Assembly (NCBI GenBank): GCA_015057315.1
Contig: SVER01000012.1
Location: forward strand, 23,576 to 87,575
Length of the DNA: 64,000 nt
Reading direction: 5' to 3'
DNA from: Pseudobutyrivibrio ruminis
GTDB taxonomy: Bacteria; Bacillota; Clostridia; Lachnospirales; Lachnospiraceae
Shown here piece by piece: positions 9,199 to 16,791 of this stretch (the first letter of the stretch is position 1; every line of letters begins with the position of its first letter). Both the position numbers and the translations under genes were made by a program. Below the pieces are notes generated by a model. The model had not been told where the DNA came from. It made no database searches and saw only the letters and a program-made list of their open reading frames with translations.

Positions 9199-9621
9199 CT
9201 ACCTGCTGTAGCTTGCCATGTTATTAGGAGTCTCGTAGACAGTAACCTCTGCCACATTAAATCCATATTTTTCAGTGAATCTATCATAAAAATACTTTGA
9301 AAAGTTTTCTGCTGTAGGTCTAAAATCTACTATTCTCATAAGAAACCCCTCTTCATTAAGGGCTGCTACTGTGGCAGGCTTTAGGGTATCCTTTTCGTAA
9401 ATAAAAGTATGGTCAAAGAAATCTGTCTCTTCCTTAAGAGCGGCTTTCACATCTCCAAAATCTACAACCATGCCTCTTTGTTGGCCATCAGGCTTTAATT
9501 CATCTGATTTAATTTTTAAAATCACTCTCCATCTATGACCATGTAGATTAGAGCATTTGCCCTCATAGCCTGATAAAAAATGAGCACCATCAAAGGATGC
9601 TTCTGCAGTTAAGTAATACAT
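9199..9621 (-). CDS. queD: 6-carboxytetrahydropterin synthase
   Basis: QueD turns dihydroneopterin triphosphate into 6-carboxytetrahydropterin. The zinc ligands His14 (DGAHF), His27 and His29 (NLHGHRW) and the catalytic Cys23 are present, with DFGDVKAAL and PTAENFSKYFYD further on. It is the first gene of the preQ1 operon. The start is set by AGGAGG 6 bp before the ATG. Its 178-bp leader carries a promoter, a preQ1-I-like aptamer and hairpins that can mask this Shine-Dalgarno sequence. Confidence 0.96.
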   Translation of the reverse strand: MYYLTAEASFDGAHFLSGYEGKCSNLHGHRWRVILKIKSDELKPDGQQRGMVVDFGDVKAALKEETDFFDHTFIYEKDTLKPATVAALNEEGFLMRIVDFRPTAENFSKYFYDRFTEKYGFNVAEVTVYETPNNMASYSR

Positions 9622-9627
9622 TGAATT

Positions 9628-9687
9628 CCTCCTGAACAGGACGTGAATTTTCCCAAAGAAAAAGGCTTTAGAACATACCTACAGCCT
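9628..9687 (-). promoter_or_regulatory. Putative expression platform of the queD leader
   Basis: Two regulatory hairpins are visible on the minus strand. AGGCT (9687-9683) pairs with AGCCT (9667-9663) before a five-T run, a possible terminator. UCCU (9641-9638) pairs with AGGA (9633-9630) around a GUUC loop, covering the AGGAGG of queD. GUCCUG (9642-9637) is fully complementary to CAGGAC at the 3' end of the aptamer (9716-9711), so the unbound aptamer tail could free the ribosome binding site. The competition scheme is inferred from complementarity. Confidence 0.5.
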
Positions 9688-9710
9688 AAATTAATCATAA
9701 AGAAAAAATA

Positions 9711-9754
9711 GTCCTGGTTTTGTTTAGGGACAGGATGGTACAAACGAACTGTCC
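9711..9754 (-). ncRNA. preQ1-I-type riboswitch aptamer
   Basis: On the minus strand P1 is GGACAG (9754-9749) paired with CTGTCC (9733-9728). The loop contains UUCG and ends in GUACC. The A-rich tail CTAAACAAAACCAGGAC ends in GG, able to pair with the loop CC to make the pseudoknot. The tail closely resembles that of the well-studied Thermoanaerobacter tengcongensis preQ1-I aptamer (UUAACAAAACAAGG) and the loop has the same order of elements. Position in front of queD-queE-folE-queC-queF is the classic context. The tail can alternatively pair TCCTG (9735-9731) with CAGGA (9716-9712) before a six-T run, a possible terminator. Confidence 0.75.
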
Positions 9755-9772
9755 TATTTAATTTGCTTCTGT

Positions 9773-9801
9773 ATGATAAACCCTTTTTTAGAATAATGCA
9801 A
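9773..9801 (-). promoter_or_regulatory. Sigma-A-type promoter of the preQ1 operon
   Basis: TTGCAT (9801-9796) and TATCAT (9778-9773) are separated by 17 bp on the minus strand. Transcription would start near 9766, about a dozen bases before the aptamer stem. The promoter overlaps the end of surE by little or nothing, so the que operon is expressed independently of surE. Confidence 0.65.
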
Positions 9802-9804
9802 CCG

Positions 9805-10524
9805 CTAATAGCCAATATTATTCACTATTCCAACTGATACATAATTGTCAGTGATTGCTCTAAAATCTGTACCTGGTTCATTCTCTTCATTATAATGACC
9901 ATTTACCATGTATCGCATACCACCGTTATCAAGCTTTTCCACCTCATCATAGGTGTCCTTATAAAACATTCCTCTTGATATCTTTCTATCATAAAGAATG
10001 CCTTTGCAATCAGCCAGTGCACATCCAGGAAAGTTCACATTGTGAACAATTCCAGGAGCTAGAGGTGTATCAATTAATTTCTTTAAAATCTGTTTTACAT
10101 ATTTGTCAGTTACCTCATGACAATCACAGGCTCCCTCAGATAATGCTATGGCATGATACCCCTGAAAGGCTGCCTCAAAAGCCGCTCCGCATGTGGCGGA
10201 ATACTGAATATCAGATGCCACATTATATCCATAGTTAATCCCTGAAAGTACCAAGTCAGGCTTTGCAGGCATTACATTAAGCCCACCTACTCGTACACAA
10301 TCCCCTGGCGTGCCACTGCAATAATAGGCATGTACACCCTCTATCGGAAAATCTTCGCATGGATAAATATCTATGGTGCTATGCAATGTGATGCTATGGC
10401 TTGCTGCACTTCTTTGGCTCTCTGGTGCTACTACCCACACTTCCCCAAATTCTTTAGCTGCCCTTGCAAGACGCACTATGCCATCAGAACTAATTCCATC
10501 ATCATTTGTAATTAGTATTCTCAT
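9805..10524 (-). CDS. surE: 5'/3'-nucleotidase SurE
   Basis: SurE is a metal-dependent nucleoside monophosphate phosphatase linked to stress survival. The N-terminal MRILITNDDG supplies the metal-binding Asp8 and Asp9. VVAPESQRSAASHSITL carries the conserved Ser, and LVLSGINYGYN the conserved Asn of the active site. The 239-residue length is normal. It is followed closely by the promoter of the que operon and preceded 13 bp upstream by the short-chain dehydrogenase stop, suggesting the two form a small transcription unit. Confidence 0.95.
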   Translation of the reverse strand: MRILITNDDGISSDGIVRLARAAKEFGEVWVVAPESQRSAASHSITLHSTIDIYPCEDFPIEGVHAYYCSGTPGDCVRVGGLNVMPAKPDLVLSGINYGYNVASDIQYSATCGAAFEAAFQGYHAIALSEGACDCHEVTDKYVKQILKKLIDTPLAPGIVHNVNFPGCALADCKGILYDRKISRGMFYKDTYDEVEKLDNGGMRYMVNGHYNEENEPGTDFRAITDNYVSVGIVNNIGY

Positions 10525-10537
10525 TCTATTCTCCCGT

Positions 10538-11296
10538 TTAACCTAATTTCTTTTTCTGCTGACGCCCAGTAATCTTAACCAAGATTGGATATGGCACAAG
10601 ATGTAAAAAAATTGCTGCAAGCTTCATTGCAAATGAAGGAACAATTATAAGCTTGCCCTTTTCGATTCCTCTTATAGCCTCATCAACACACTGATTAGCA
10701 CTTATTCCCTTTAATGCAAAAACAACATCAGCTCTTTCATTAAATTCAGTATCAACTGGACCTGGACAAAGTGCACTTACCCTTACCGGGCTTCCCATTT
10801 CTTTAAGCTCCATTGCAACAGCCCTTGTTAGGCTGGTAACATAAGCCTTGCTTGCATAATATGTAGCCATATATGGACCTGCTGGAAGCAGTCCAGCTGA
10901 GGATGCTACATTTAATATACGTCCATGGCCATTAGCATGCATTTTCTGAAGAATCCCTTTGAACAAAATATGCATGGCCATATCATTAACCTTTATCATA
11001 TTAACTTCTTTTTCTATATCTGTTTCCAGAAATGCCCCGGCGAGGCCAAAGCCTGCATTATTTATAAATATATCAATATCTTCATCTTTGAGTGCCTCTA
11101 ACAATTCAAAGCATTGCTTCTTTTTGCTTAAATCAAAGGAGTATATCTCTACAGGAACCTCCAACTCTTCCTTAACCTGCTCCATTCTATCAGTTCTACG
11201 TCCAGTTACAATAAGTCTGTAGCCTAAGGCCGCATATCTTCTAGCAAACTCCATTCCAATACCTGATGTTGCTCCTGTAATAAGTGCTGTTTTCAT
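10538..11296 (-). CDS. Short-chain dehydrogenase/reductase
   Basis: This is a classical NAD(P)H-dependent SDR of 252 residues, substrate unknown. The cofactor loop GATSGIG lies at 8-14, NNAG about 85-88, the catalytic Ser in NVASSAG and the YxxxK pair in YYASKAYV. CPGPVDTEF follows. The C-terminal tail is hydrophobic then basic (LAAIFLHLVPYPILVKITGRQQKKKLG), suggesting membrane association, as in SDRs acting on lipids. An upstream in-frame ATG at 11335 exists, but AGGAGAGG lies 5 bp before the ATG at 11296, and the SDR fold begins there. Confidence 0.9.
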   Translation of the reverse strand: MKTALITGATSGIGMEFARRYAALGYRLIVTGRRTDRMEQVKEELEVPVEIYSFDLSKKKQCFELLEALKDEDIDIFINNAGFGLAGAFLETDIEKEVNMIKVNDMAMHILFKGILQKMHANGHGRILNVASSAGLLPAGPYMATYYASKAYVTSLTRAVAMELKEMGSPVRVSALCPGPVDTEFNERADVVFALKGISANQCVDEAIRGIEKGKLIIVPSFAMKLAAIFLHLVPYPILVKITGRQQKKKLG

Positions 11297-11372
11297 AACT
11301 GCCTCTCCTTTTCTTGCCTGTTTAACTAGTTTCATATAACTATTTTAAAGAATATGCACTTATAAATCTATA

Positions 11373-11631
11373 GGTTCTTGTTTTTCATCAGAAAAACAAG
11401 AACCGGACATAGACCAATATTTTCTGAAAGAAAATATTGCTTGGCAACGCCAAGTTCTTGTGGGCTTTTTCCTTAAGTAGCCCACAAGAAGTCATAGATT
11501 CTTGAAAAACATCAGTTTTTCAGGAATCGTAAATACCATCAAAATAGATTTATCTATTTTGATGTCCTGCAAAGCAGGATTCTTGCTGATAATTTCATTG
11601 TTCTATCAGCAAGAAGTCATCTTTTTATGAC
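11373..11631. repeat. Tandem hairpin array: two units of four hairpins each
   Basis: Nine inverted repeats are packed end to end. Unit A: H1 14-bp stem, loop ATCA (11373-11404); H2 11-bp, loop GAA (11415-11439); H3 6-bp, loop AAC (11440-11454); H4 12-bp, 12-nt loop (11455-11490), then GTCATA. Unit B: H5 14-bp, loop ATCA (11497-11528, one G-T pair); H6 13-bp, loop TT (11537-11564); H7 6-bp, loop AAA (11565-11579); H8 12-bp, 12-nt loop (11580-11615), then GTCATC, which opens a ninth 5-bp hairpin (11616-11631). Order, stem sizes and loop sizes match between units, while stem sequences differ in a paired way. H1, H4, H5 and H8 all carry TTCTTG in the left arm; H4 and H8 close with CAAGAA. No ORF fits. 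Confidence 0.85.
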
Positions 11632-11664
11632 CTCTGCATTTATTTTCTACTAGAACTATATTTT

Positions 11665-11990
11665 TAAGTGAAATTACCACTCATCTCCAATCCACTTAAA
11701 TAATATAAGTGTAATTTATTCTTTTTAAAAATCCACTTATCACATATTTTTAAAATGTAAGTGTTTTTCGCTGTTTCCCTTATAAAGCTTACTATTTTCC
11801 TTTATTATTAGGTGTTTTAATATATCATTATTATTCCACTTAACTTTTTTGTAAGTGAATTTTAGTGTACAGCTAATAACACTTAAAAGTCACCTTAAAA
11901 AGTGCGTTTTCTATGATGTTCATCAAAATCCACTTAACTTTTTTTCGAAGGGCATAAGCGCTTTTTTATTTTTCAGAAATACACTTAACA
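11665..11990. repeat. Cluster of CACTTA / TAAGTG dyads
   Basis: This AT-rich stretch has CACTTA at 11693, 11734, 11837, 11880, 11931 and 11982 and TAAGTG at 11665, 11706, 11758 and 11852. Three pairs form clear dyads (11693-11711, 11734-11763, 11837-11857). A 15-bp direct repeat, CCACTTAACTTTTTT, occurs at 11836 and 11930. Spacing between successive CACTTA copies is 41-51 bp or about twice that. Several dyads are followed by T-runs on the plus strand. It lies between the SDR start and the stop of the 12014 gene. Repeated operators or a degenerate tandem repeat are both possible. Confidence 0.7.
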
Positions 11991-12013
11991 TTTTCCAATC
12001 TCCTTTTTAAATT

Positions 12014-12628
12014 TTAAGACTGCATATTAAAAACAGGCATGGCATCTATCACTTCCTGCAATGGAGTCCATGACATAACATCAAAATCGTCGTCTTCATC
12101 AATTCCATTACCTAAAGTACCTTTGTCATCCTCATCCTTTGCCCTCTTTTTTGTCTTTATTTTATCCTCAGTCACATCCTCCTTTTTATCAGGAAGATTT
12201 TTATAGCCATCTGACTTTTTGAATTCCTTTATTACTTCATCCATTGCTGCCACAATCGCAGCCTTATATGGATCCTTGTCAGAGATTCCATTCAGGGCAT
12301 GAAAGATTATATCGTTTACTTCCTCTTTAGAATCCGCCTTTTCAAGCTGATGTTCTAAAGCCTCTGCCATTCTTCTAATTCTTAAATATTGCTGATATAA
12401 CTCGGGATTATGTTCCTTAAGATATGTTTCTTCCTTAGATGTTAGCCGCTTTCCACTTTTGATCTTTGCCTGGATTTTCTCCATCATTTTAGAATCATCT
12501 TCTTTGTTAGCCATGGTAGATTGTTCTTTAAGTCTTCTCACCACATCAGTAAGCTGATTTGATACATACTGACCTGATTTGCTCTCATTATTTAATTTCA
12601 TTGTTCCTAAATCAAAAGATATCTGCAT
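12014..12628 (-). CDS. Hypothetical protein downstream of FliD-like gene
   Basis: I do not recognise this 204-residue protein. It begins MQISFDLGTMKLNNESKSGQY, with no signal peptide, continues with a helical, charged region containing KSGKRLTSKEETYLKEHNPELYQQYLRIRRMAEAL (about 57-91, similar in style to flagellar-type accessory proteins), and ends in an acidic linker and a short hydrophobic tail (VMSWTPLQEVIDAMPVFNM). AGGAG lies 6 bp before the start. It follows the FliD-like gene after a strong terminator, so it may be expressed by read-through or from its own promoter. Confidence 0.75.
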   Translation of the reverse strand: MQISFDLGTMKLNNESKSGQYVSNQLTDVVRRLKEQSTMANKEDDSKMMEKIQAKIKSGKRLTSKEETYLKEHNPELYQQYLRIRRMAEALEHQLEKADSKEEVNDIIFHALNGISDKDPYKAAIVAAMDEVIKEFKKSDGYKNLPDKKEDVTEDKIKTKKRAKDEDDKGTLGNGIDEDDDFDVMSWTPLQEVIDAMPVFNMQS

Positions 12629-12646
12629 AGCCTTCTCCTAATAAAA

Positions 12647-12676
12647 AAGGTTCATGGCATATCATCCATGAACCTT
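12647..12676 (-). terminator. Rho-independent terminator after the FliD-like gene
   Basis: AAGGTTCATGG and CCATGAACCTT form a perfect 11-bp stem around an 8-nt loop, followed on the minus strand by TTTTATT. It lies 27 bp after the stop of the 12704 gene and just before the ribosome binding site of the 12014 gene. Confidence 0.9.
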
Positions 12677-12703
12677 AAACTTCCTTACATATTCAAATAG
12701 CTC

Positions 12704-13342
12704 TTACAACATTACCCCTTTGGCATTGTAATTGCCGGAACCCATAGCAAGTGCTTTATTTATAATTGTATCGATTGAATCCACTGCACTAGCAATGTTT
12801 TTATAATAGCTGGATGTGCTGCCAAGCAAAGCCTTTACATCCTCAGGCTTTGCAGCTGCTAGCTTTTCCTGGTCTACCACAAGCTTATTGTCAGAGCCTA
12901 GGCTAATTCCAATATTTTCAAACTCATCCTTTTTAGCTTTAAAGGCTTCTTCAAACTCAGTCTTAAAGCTGTTATTTAATGCGCCGCCGCATTTAGTTAA
13001 GTTTGTTATGGCGCTGTTGTAGGCAGTTACAAAGTTGCTAACGCCTTTCAAAAGTCCAGCGTTATCATATTCTTTCCCTGCTTCAGCTTCATACAAGGAT
13101 TTGTCATCAAGCTTTTCTAAAGCATCTAAAAGATTATTTGCAGCCTTGTCTACATTTTTGTATTTGCTGTTGGAACCATCAGCTGAAAGCCCCATAGATT
13201 CCATCTTCCGCTGGAATTTCAAATCATTGTTAGAAATGATTTGGTCAATAAGGGCATTACCACTCTTTTTACTGTTTAGCATCGAAAGCAAGCCTTGATT
13301 ACTCTGATAATATTCCATTGAATTATGTATCGTACTCATCAA
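12704..13342 (-). CDS. FliD C-terminal-like protein
   Basis: This 212-residue protein resembles the C-terminal part of flagellar cap proteins: GLLKGVSNFVTAYNSAITNLTKCGG (about 93-117) and LGSDNKLVVDQEKLAAAKPEDVKALLG (about 148-174), the FliD_C pattern of a helical region followed by the conserved 'lgsdgkLvvdeekl' stretch. Full FliD is over 400 residues, so the hook-binding and cap domains are missing. There is no signal peptide. No other flagellar genes are in the window. It may be a flagellar-type secreted protein or a derived orphan. Function is not established. Confidence 0.6.
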   Translation of the reverse strand: MMSTIHNSMEYYQSNQGLLSMLNSKKSGNALIDQIISNNDLKFQRKMESMGLSADGSNSKYKNVDKAANNLLDALEKLDDKSLYEAEAGKEYDNAGLLKGVSNFVTAYNSAITNLTKCGGALNNSFKTEFEEAFKAKKDEFENIGISLGSDNKLVVDQEKLAAAKPEDVKALLGSTSSYYKNIASAVDSIDTIINKALAMGSGNYNAKGVML

Positions 13343-13417
13343 AACCCTCCTTACATCATTTGCTAAATCATATATCGGAGAAGTAATGCCACAAATTAAT
13401 AGTAAAGTTTACAATAT

Positions 13418-15907
13418 TTATTCTGCCTTAGTAACCTCATCAAATTCCACTATAGCTTTAAACAAATCTCCATCAATCTCAAGCTTCATAGCTCCTCCCA
13501 TAGATTCAGTAAGGCTCTTTGCTATAGAAAGGCCCAGGCCATTACCATCTGTGTATCTGGATTTGTCTCCTCTAACAAATCTTTCCATAAGCTCATCTGC
13601 AGATATATTCAGCTCGTTTTTAGATGTATTTCTGAATACAAATCTAACCTTGCCATCTTCTCTTTTCAAGTCAATATAGGCTCTAGTATTGGCTTGGGCG
13701 TATTTAACTATATTGGACATAAGATTATCGAAGACTCTCCAAAGGTAACGATTGTCTGCCATCAAATAAATGTCCTCTGATGGAAAATCTGTTACAACAG
13801 TAACATTGCCAGCTTCAAGTCTCTCAGCGAACTCACCAATTGACTGATTTAATAGTACCCCCGCATTAATGCGCTCAATTGTAAATTTGATATTTCCAGT
13901 AGATGCCTTAGATGCCTCTATCAAATCCTCAATAAGCTTTTTAAGGCGGGCCGACTGGCGGCTTAGCACCTCTAGATATTCCATAGCCTTTTTATTATCA
14001 AGCTTCTCTTTGCTAAGCAAATCCACATAATTAATTATGGATGTAAGAGGTGTTTTGATATCGTGAGAAACATTTGTGATAAGCTCTGTCTTCATTCTCT
14101 CACTTTTGGTGCGCTCATCTAGGGCTACGTTGATTCCTTCCTGAATCTGATTCATTGCCAAAGCGTGCTCTGCCATAAATAGTGGCATTCCATTCAGCTC
14201 TACCTTGGCAGATAAATCACCAGCTGCAAGAGATGTGGCTGTTTCTTTGATTCTTGCATAGCTAACTAAAAGCTTGTGCAACACTACTGCAAATGCAAGC
14301 TTTTCTATGGCCCAAAACATTCCTACACCTGCTGGATCATTTGAAGTCATAATTACGAAATACTCAATTATCGTAATTACGATAAAGATAGCCCATATTC
14401 TTCTGGTCCATTTGATATTCTTTCTAATTTTTATTGACTCCTGGCGTACCACCTCAAGCTTACTTTTGAACCAGATTATAAACCTATATGTATAGGTATG
14501 CTTGAAGAATCGATGTAGCTTTACATTTACAGCTAAGTTTGCAGACCACATAAGCCCTATTGTCATCATAACAGCCGCAAATATTCCAAACACCGCAATT
14601 GTCATTCCTATAGAAAGATTGCACTCTCTCATATAAGAAGAACAGCTATATATAATTGCAAATATGATATATTCAAAGATTAAAAATAGCCAAAACGCTG
14701 CATCGGTCCACATCCATCCAATCCAGCCTGCCTGGATTTCAGAAGAATTCTTTCTGTGACCTGCGGCACACATAAACAATACATAGCAAATAATCGAAAG
14801 CACAAATGCTAAACCTGCCACTATCGGAAATACGAATTTCATATCCTCAGCAAAGCCTATAAACCATTTGGCCTGACCATAAAAATCAACATTACCATTG
14901 TATGGTGTCTTAGGGAAGCATACAAAAGTATACGCCTCAGTATCAGAGCTAGATTCATATACTCCAAATTCCGATACACTATCAAATGAAGCGTTTGCAT
15001 CTACAAGCTCAGATAGGGAGTCATGCATCGGTGAGAAATCTGCCACATATTTGCCAGATATCATAGCGCTCTCGCCCTCATCTGTATATATCTCAAAAAC
15101 ATACCTAGAATTAACATCCTCTAAAGTACCAAATGCCATATCATCTATATAAAGATAATCCTGATCGCCCCCACTTGTATCTGGAGTTACCTGTTCATCC
15201 TCTATTACATAGGTTGTCTCATCTTCTTCATTTGAAGAGTCAGTAACTACCTCAAGCACATTATTTTCCCATATTTTCTTATAAACAATATTAGCTGCTG
15301 AATTTAAATCCTCATTACCTGATTCCTCATCTAGCCCATCTACTCCACAATAGTAATATTCATCATTTACCCCATAAAATTTACCATTGCTATAAACATA
15401 CGCCTTCTGACCAATAGAATCATAGCCGATACCAGCGATCTGATATGTATTATAAACTTCATTATAGCTATCAACTATCTGATTGCCTGACCATAAATCA
15501 AAAAATTTATCACTTAAAATAAACTCTGTGTCAGAGCCAATGTGAAAAGTTCTTACATAGGCATTATCCGGCACTACGTTCTTACCAAAATTCTTATATT
15601 CATAAATGGACTCATCATCTAAATTCGTATTTTCGTTATAAGCGCCCTTTATGATTCCATAATAGCAGTTCATATCCTTTAGCTTATCTTTGTTAAAGTC
15701 ATCTTTGTAATCAGATAATGCTAAAGCGGCATATCCATTTCCTGCCATTCTGTTTACGCTATCATAAAATTCATCCTTCCTGCTTGAATACAAGCCCAAG
15801 CTTTGAAAGAATGCACAAACCAGTAGTGATATCACACTGATAAATGCAAATATAGAACATCCTATACCAAGTAAAATCTTACTGAGATTATTGTAAAATA
15901 TTTTCAT
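13418..15907 (-). CDS. Membrane sensor histidine kinase with large extracellular domain
   Basis: This 829-residue kinase begins with a membrane helix (about 10-32). A long extracellular region (about 35-360) rich in Asp, Tyr, Ser and Asn follows, then several membrane helices (about 365-540) and a HAMP-like stretch (AATSLAAGDLSAKVEL). The H-box is in NVSHDIKTPLTSIINYVD; the ATPase motifs are FDNLMSNIVKYA and DGNGLGLSIAK. The N-terminal reading frame extends to 15928, overlapping the regulator, but AGGAGG sits 5 bp before the ATG at 15907. It is paired with the response regulator immediately upstream. The signal sensed is unknown. Confidence 0.93.
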   Translation of the reverse strand: MKIFYNNLSKILLGIGCSIFAFISVISLLVCAFFQSLGLYSSRKDEFYDSVNRMAGNGYAALALSDYKDDFNKDKLKDMNCYYGIIKGAYNENTNLDDESIYEYKNFGKNVVPDNAYVRTFHIGSDTEFILSDKFFDLWSGNQIVDSYNEVYNTYQIAGIGYDSIGQKAYVYSNGKFYGVNDEYYYCGVDGLDEESGNEDLNSAANIVYKKIWENNVLEVVTDSSNEEDETTYVIEDEQVTPDTSGGDQDYLYIDDMAFGTLEDVNSRYVFEIYTDEGESAMISGKYVADFSPMHDSLSELVDANASFDSVSEFGVYESSSDTEAYTFVCFPKTPYNGNVDFYGQAKWFIGFAEDMKFVFPIVAGLAFVLSIICYVLFMCAAGHRKNSSEIQAGWIGWMWTDAAFWLFLIFEYIIFAIIYSCSSYMRECNLSIGMTIAVFGIFAAVMMTIGLMWSANLAVNVKLHRFFKHTYTYRFIIWFKSKLEVVRQESIKIRKNIKWTRRIWAIFIVITIIEYFVIMTSNDPAGVGMFWAIEKLAFAVVLHKLLVSYARIKETATSLAAGDLSAKVELNGMPLFMAEHALAMNQIQEGINVALDERTKSERMKTELITNVSHDIKTPLTSIINYVDLLSKEKLDNKKAMEYLEVLSRQSARLKKLIEDLIEASKASTGNIKFTIERINAGVLLNQSIGEFAERLEAGNVTVVTDFPSEDIYLMADNRYLWRVFDNLMSNIVKYAQANTRAYIDLKREDGKVRFVFRNTSKNELNISADELMERFVRGDKSRYTDGNGLGLSIAKSLTESMGGAMKLEIDGDLFKAIVEFDEVTKAE

Positions 15908-15924
15908 ATTATCCTCCTGATGAA

Positions 15925-16626
15925 TCAATCATCAATCTTGTACCCGTGCCCCCAGACAGCCTTTAGGTATCTTGGGTTGGCACTGTCATACTCTAATTTT
16001 TCTCTGAGATGTCTGATGTGGACTGCTACAGTGCTTTCCGCACCTATAACTGTCTCATTCCAAACCTTCTCGTAAATGTCGCGTGGTGAGAGAACTTCAC
16101 CCTTATGTGTCATAAGAAGCTTTAAAATATCAAACTCAAGTGGTGTAAGATTAACAAGCTCTCCGTCAAGAGTTACTTCCTTGGATTTATCATTAAGCTC
16201 GATGCCACCGATAGCAAGCACACTGCCATCTTCTTCCACCTTACCTGTAGATGCTCCAAGAAGTGTATATCTTCTAATCTGAGATTTAACCCTTGCCATG
16301 AGCTCCACTGGATTAAAAGGCTTTGTCACATAATCATCAGCACCGATTGTAAGCCCCATTACCTTATCCGCATCCTCACTTTTTGCTGTAAGCATAATGA
16401 TTGGCACATTGGAAAATGTCCTGATTTCTGCCATTGCAGCGATACCATCCATTACCGGCATCATTACATCCATAAGGATAAGCTTGATATCAGCCTGTTC
16501 CTTCATGACATCTACAGCCTCTTTTCCATTACCTGCGCTAACAACCTGAAAGCCTTCGCTTTCCAAATAGATTTTTAGAGCTGATACAATATCTGGCTCA
16601 TCATCACATATAAGAATTCTGTTCAT
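15925..16626 (-). CDS. OmpR/PhoB-family response regulator
   Basis: This 233-residue transcription regulator has a receiver domain with acidic pocket Asp8, Asp9, phospho-acceptor Asp53 in LILMDVMMPVMDG, Thr in IIMLTAKSED and Lys in VTKPFNP. A winged-helix DNA-binding domain follows (LTPLEFDILKLLMTHKGEVLSPRDIYEKVW, ESTVAVHIRHLREKLE, LKAVWGHGYK). It resembles VanR-type regulators. The kinase start lies within 20 bp of its stop, so the pair is coupled. Regulated genes cannot be told from the window. Confidence 0.95.
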   Translation of the reverse strand: MNRILICDDEPDIVSALKIYLESEGFQVVSAGNGKEAVDVMKEQADIKLILMDVMMPVMDGIAAMAEIRTFSNVPIIMLTAKSEDADKVMGLTIGADDYVTKPFNPVELMARVKSQIRRYTLLGASTGKVEEDGSVLAIGGIELNDKSKEVTLDGELVNLTPLEFDILKLLMTHKGEVLSPRDIYEKVWNETVIGAESTVAVHIRHLREKLEYDSANPRYLKAVWGHGYKIDD

Positions 16627-16747
16627 AGTTTCTCCCTGTATACGTATTGGCTTTTAAATAAGCCTTATGATTAATCACAAACTTATTCTATTGTATATTA
16701 TTTTAAGTTCCAATAGGGTAAATTATTAAGATTTGTTTAAGAAAAAA

Positions 16748-16768
16748 GGGACTGCAAATTGCAATCCC
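16748..16768 (-). terminator. Rho-independent terminator after the signal peptidase gene
   Basis: GGGATTGCA and TGCAGTCCC (minus strand, one G-T pair) form a 9-bp stem with a 3-nt loop followed by TTTTTT, 24 bp after the signal peptidase stop. It separates that operon from the two-component genes. Confidence 0.85.
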
Positions 16769-16791
16769 TCCCAGAGTAGATGAAATCATAT

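Noticed and set aside
9609..9815. 68-codon minus-strand reading frame across the queD leader
   Set aside because: It runs through the promoter, aptamer and ribosome site of queD, overlaps both neighbours and has no protein-like character.
11373..11631. Possible CRISPR array
   Set aside because: The repeated parts are palindromes of varied sequence without uniform direct repeats and spacers, and no cas genes are present.
11373..11631. Possible integron attC array
   Set aside because: No paired R and L boxes of the GTTRRRY type are seen, hairpins are too small and contiguous, and there are no cassette genes between them.
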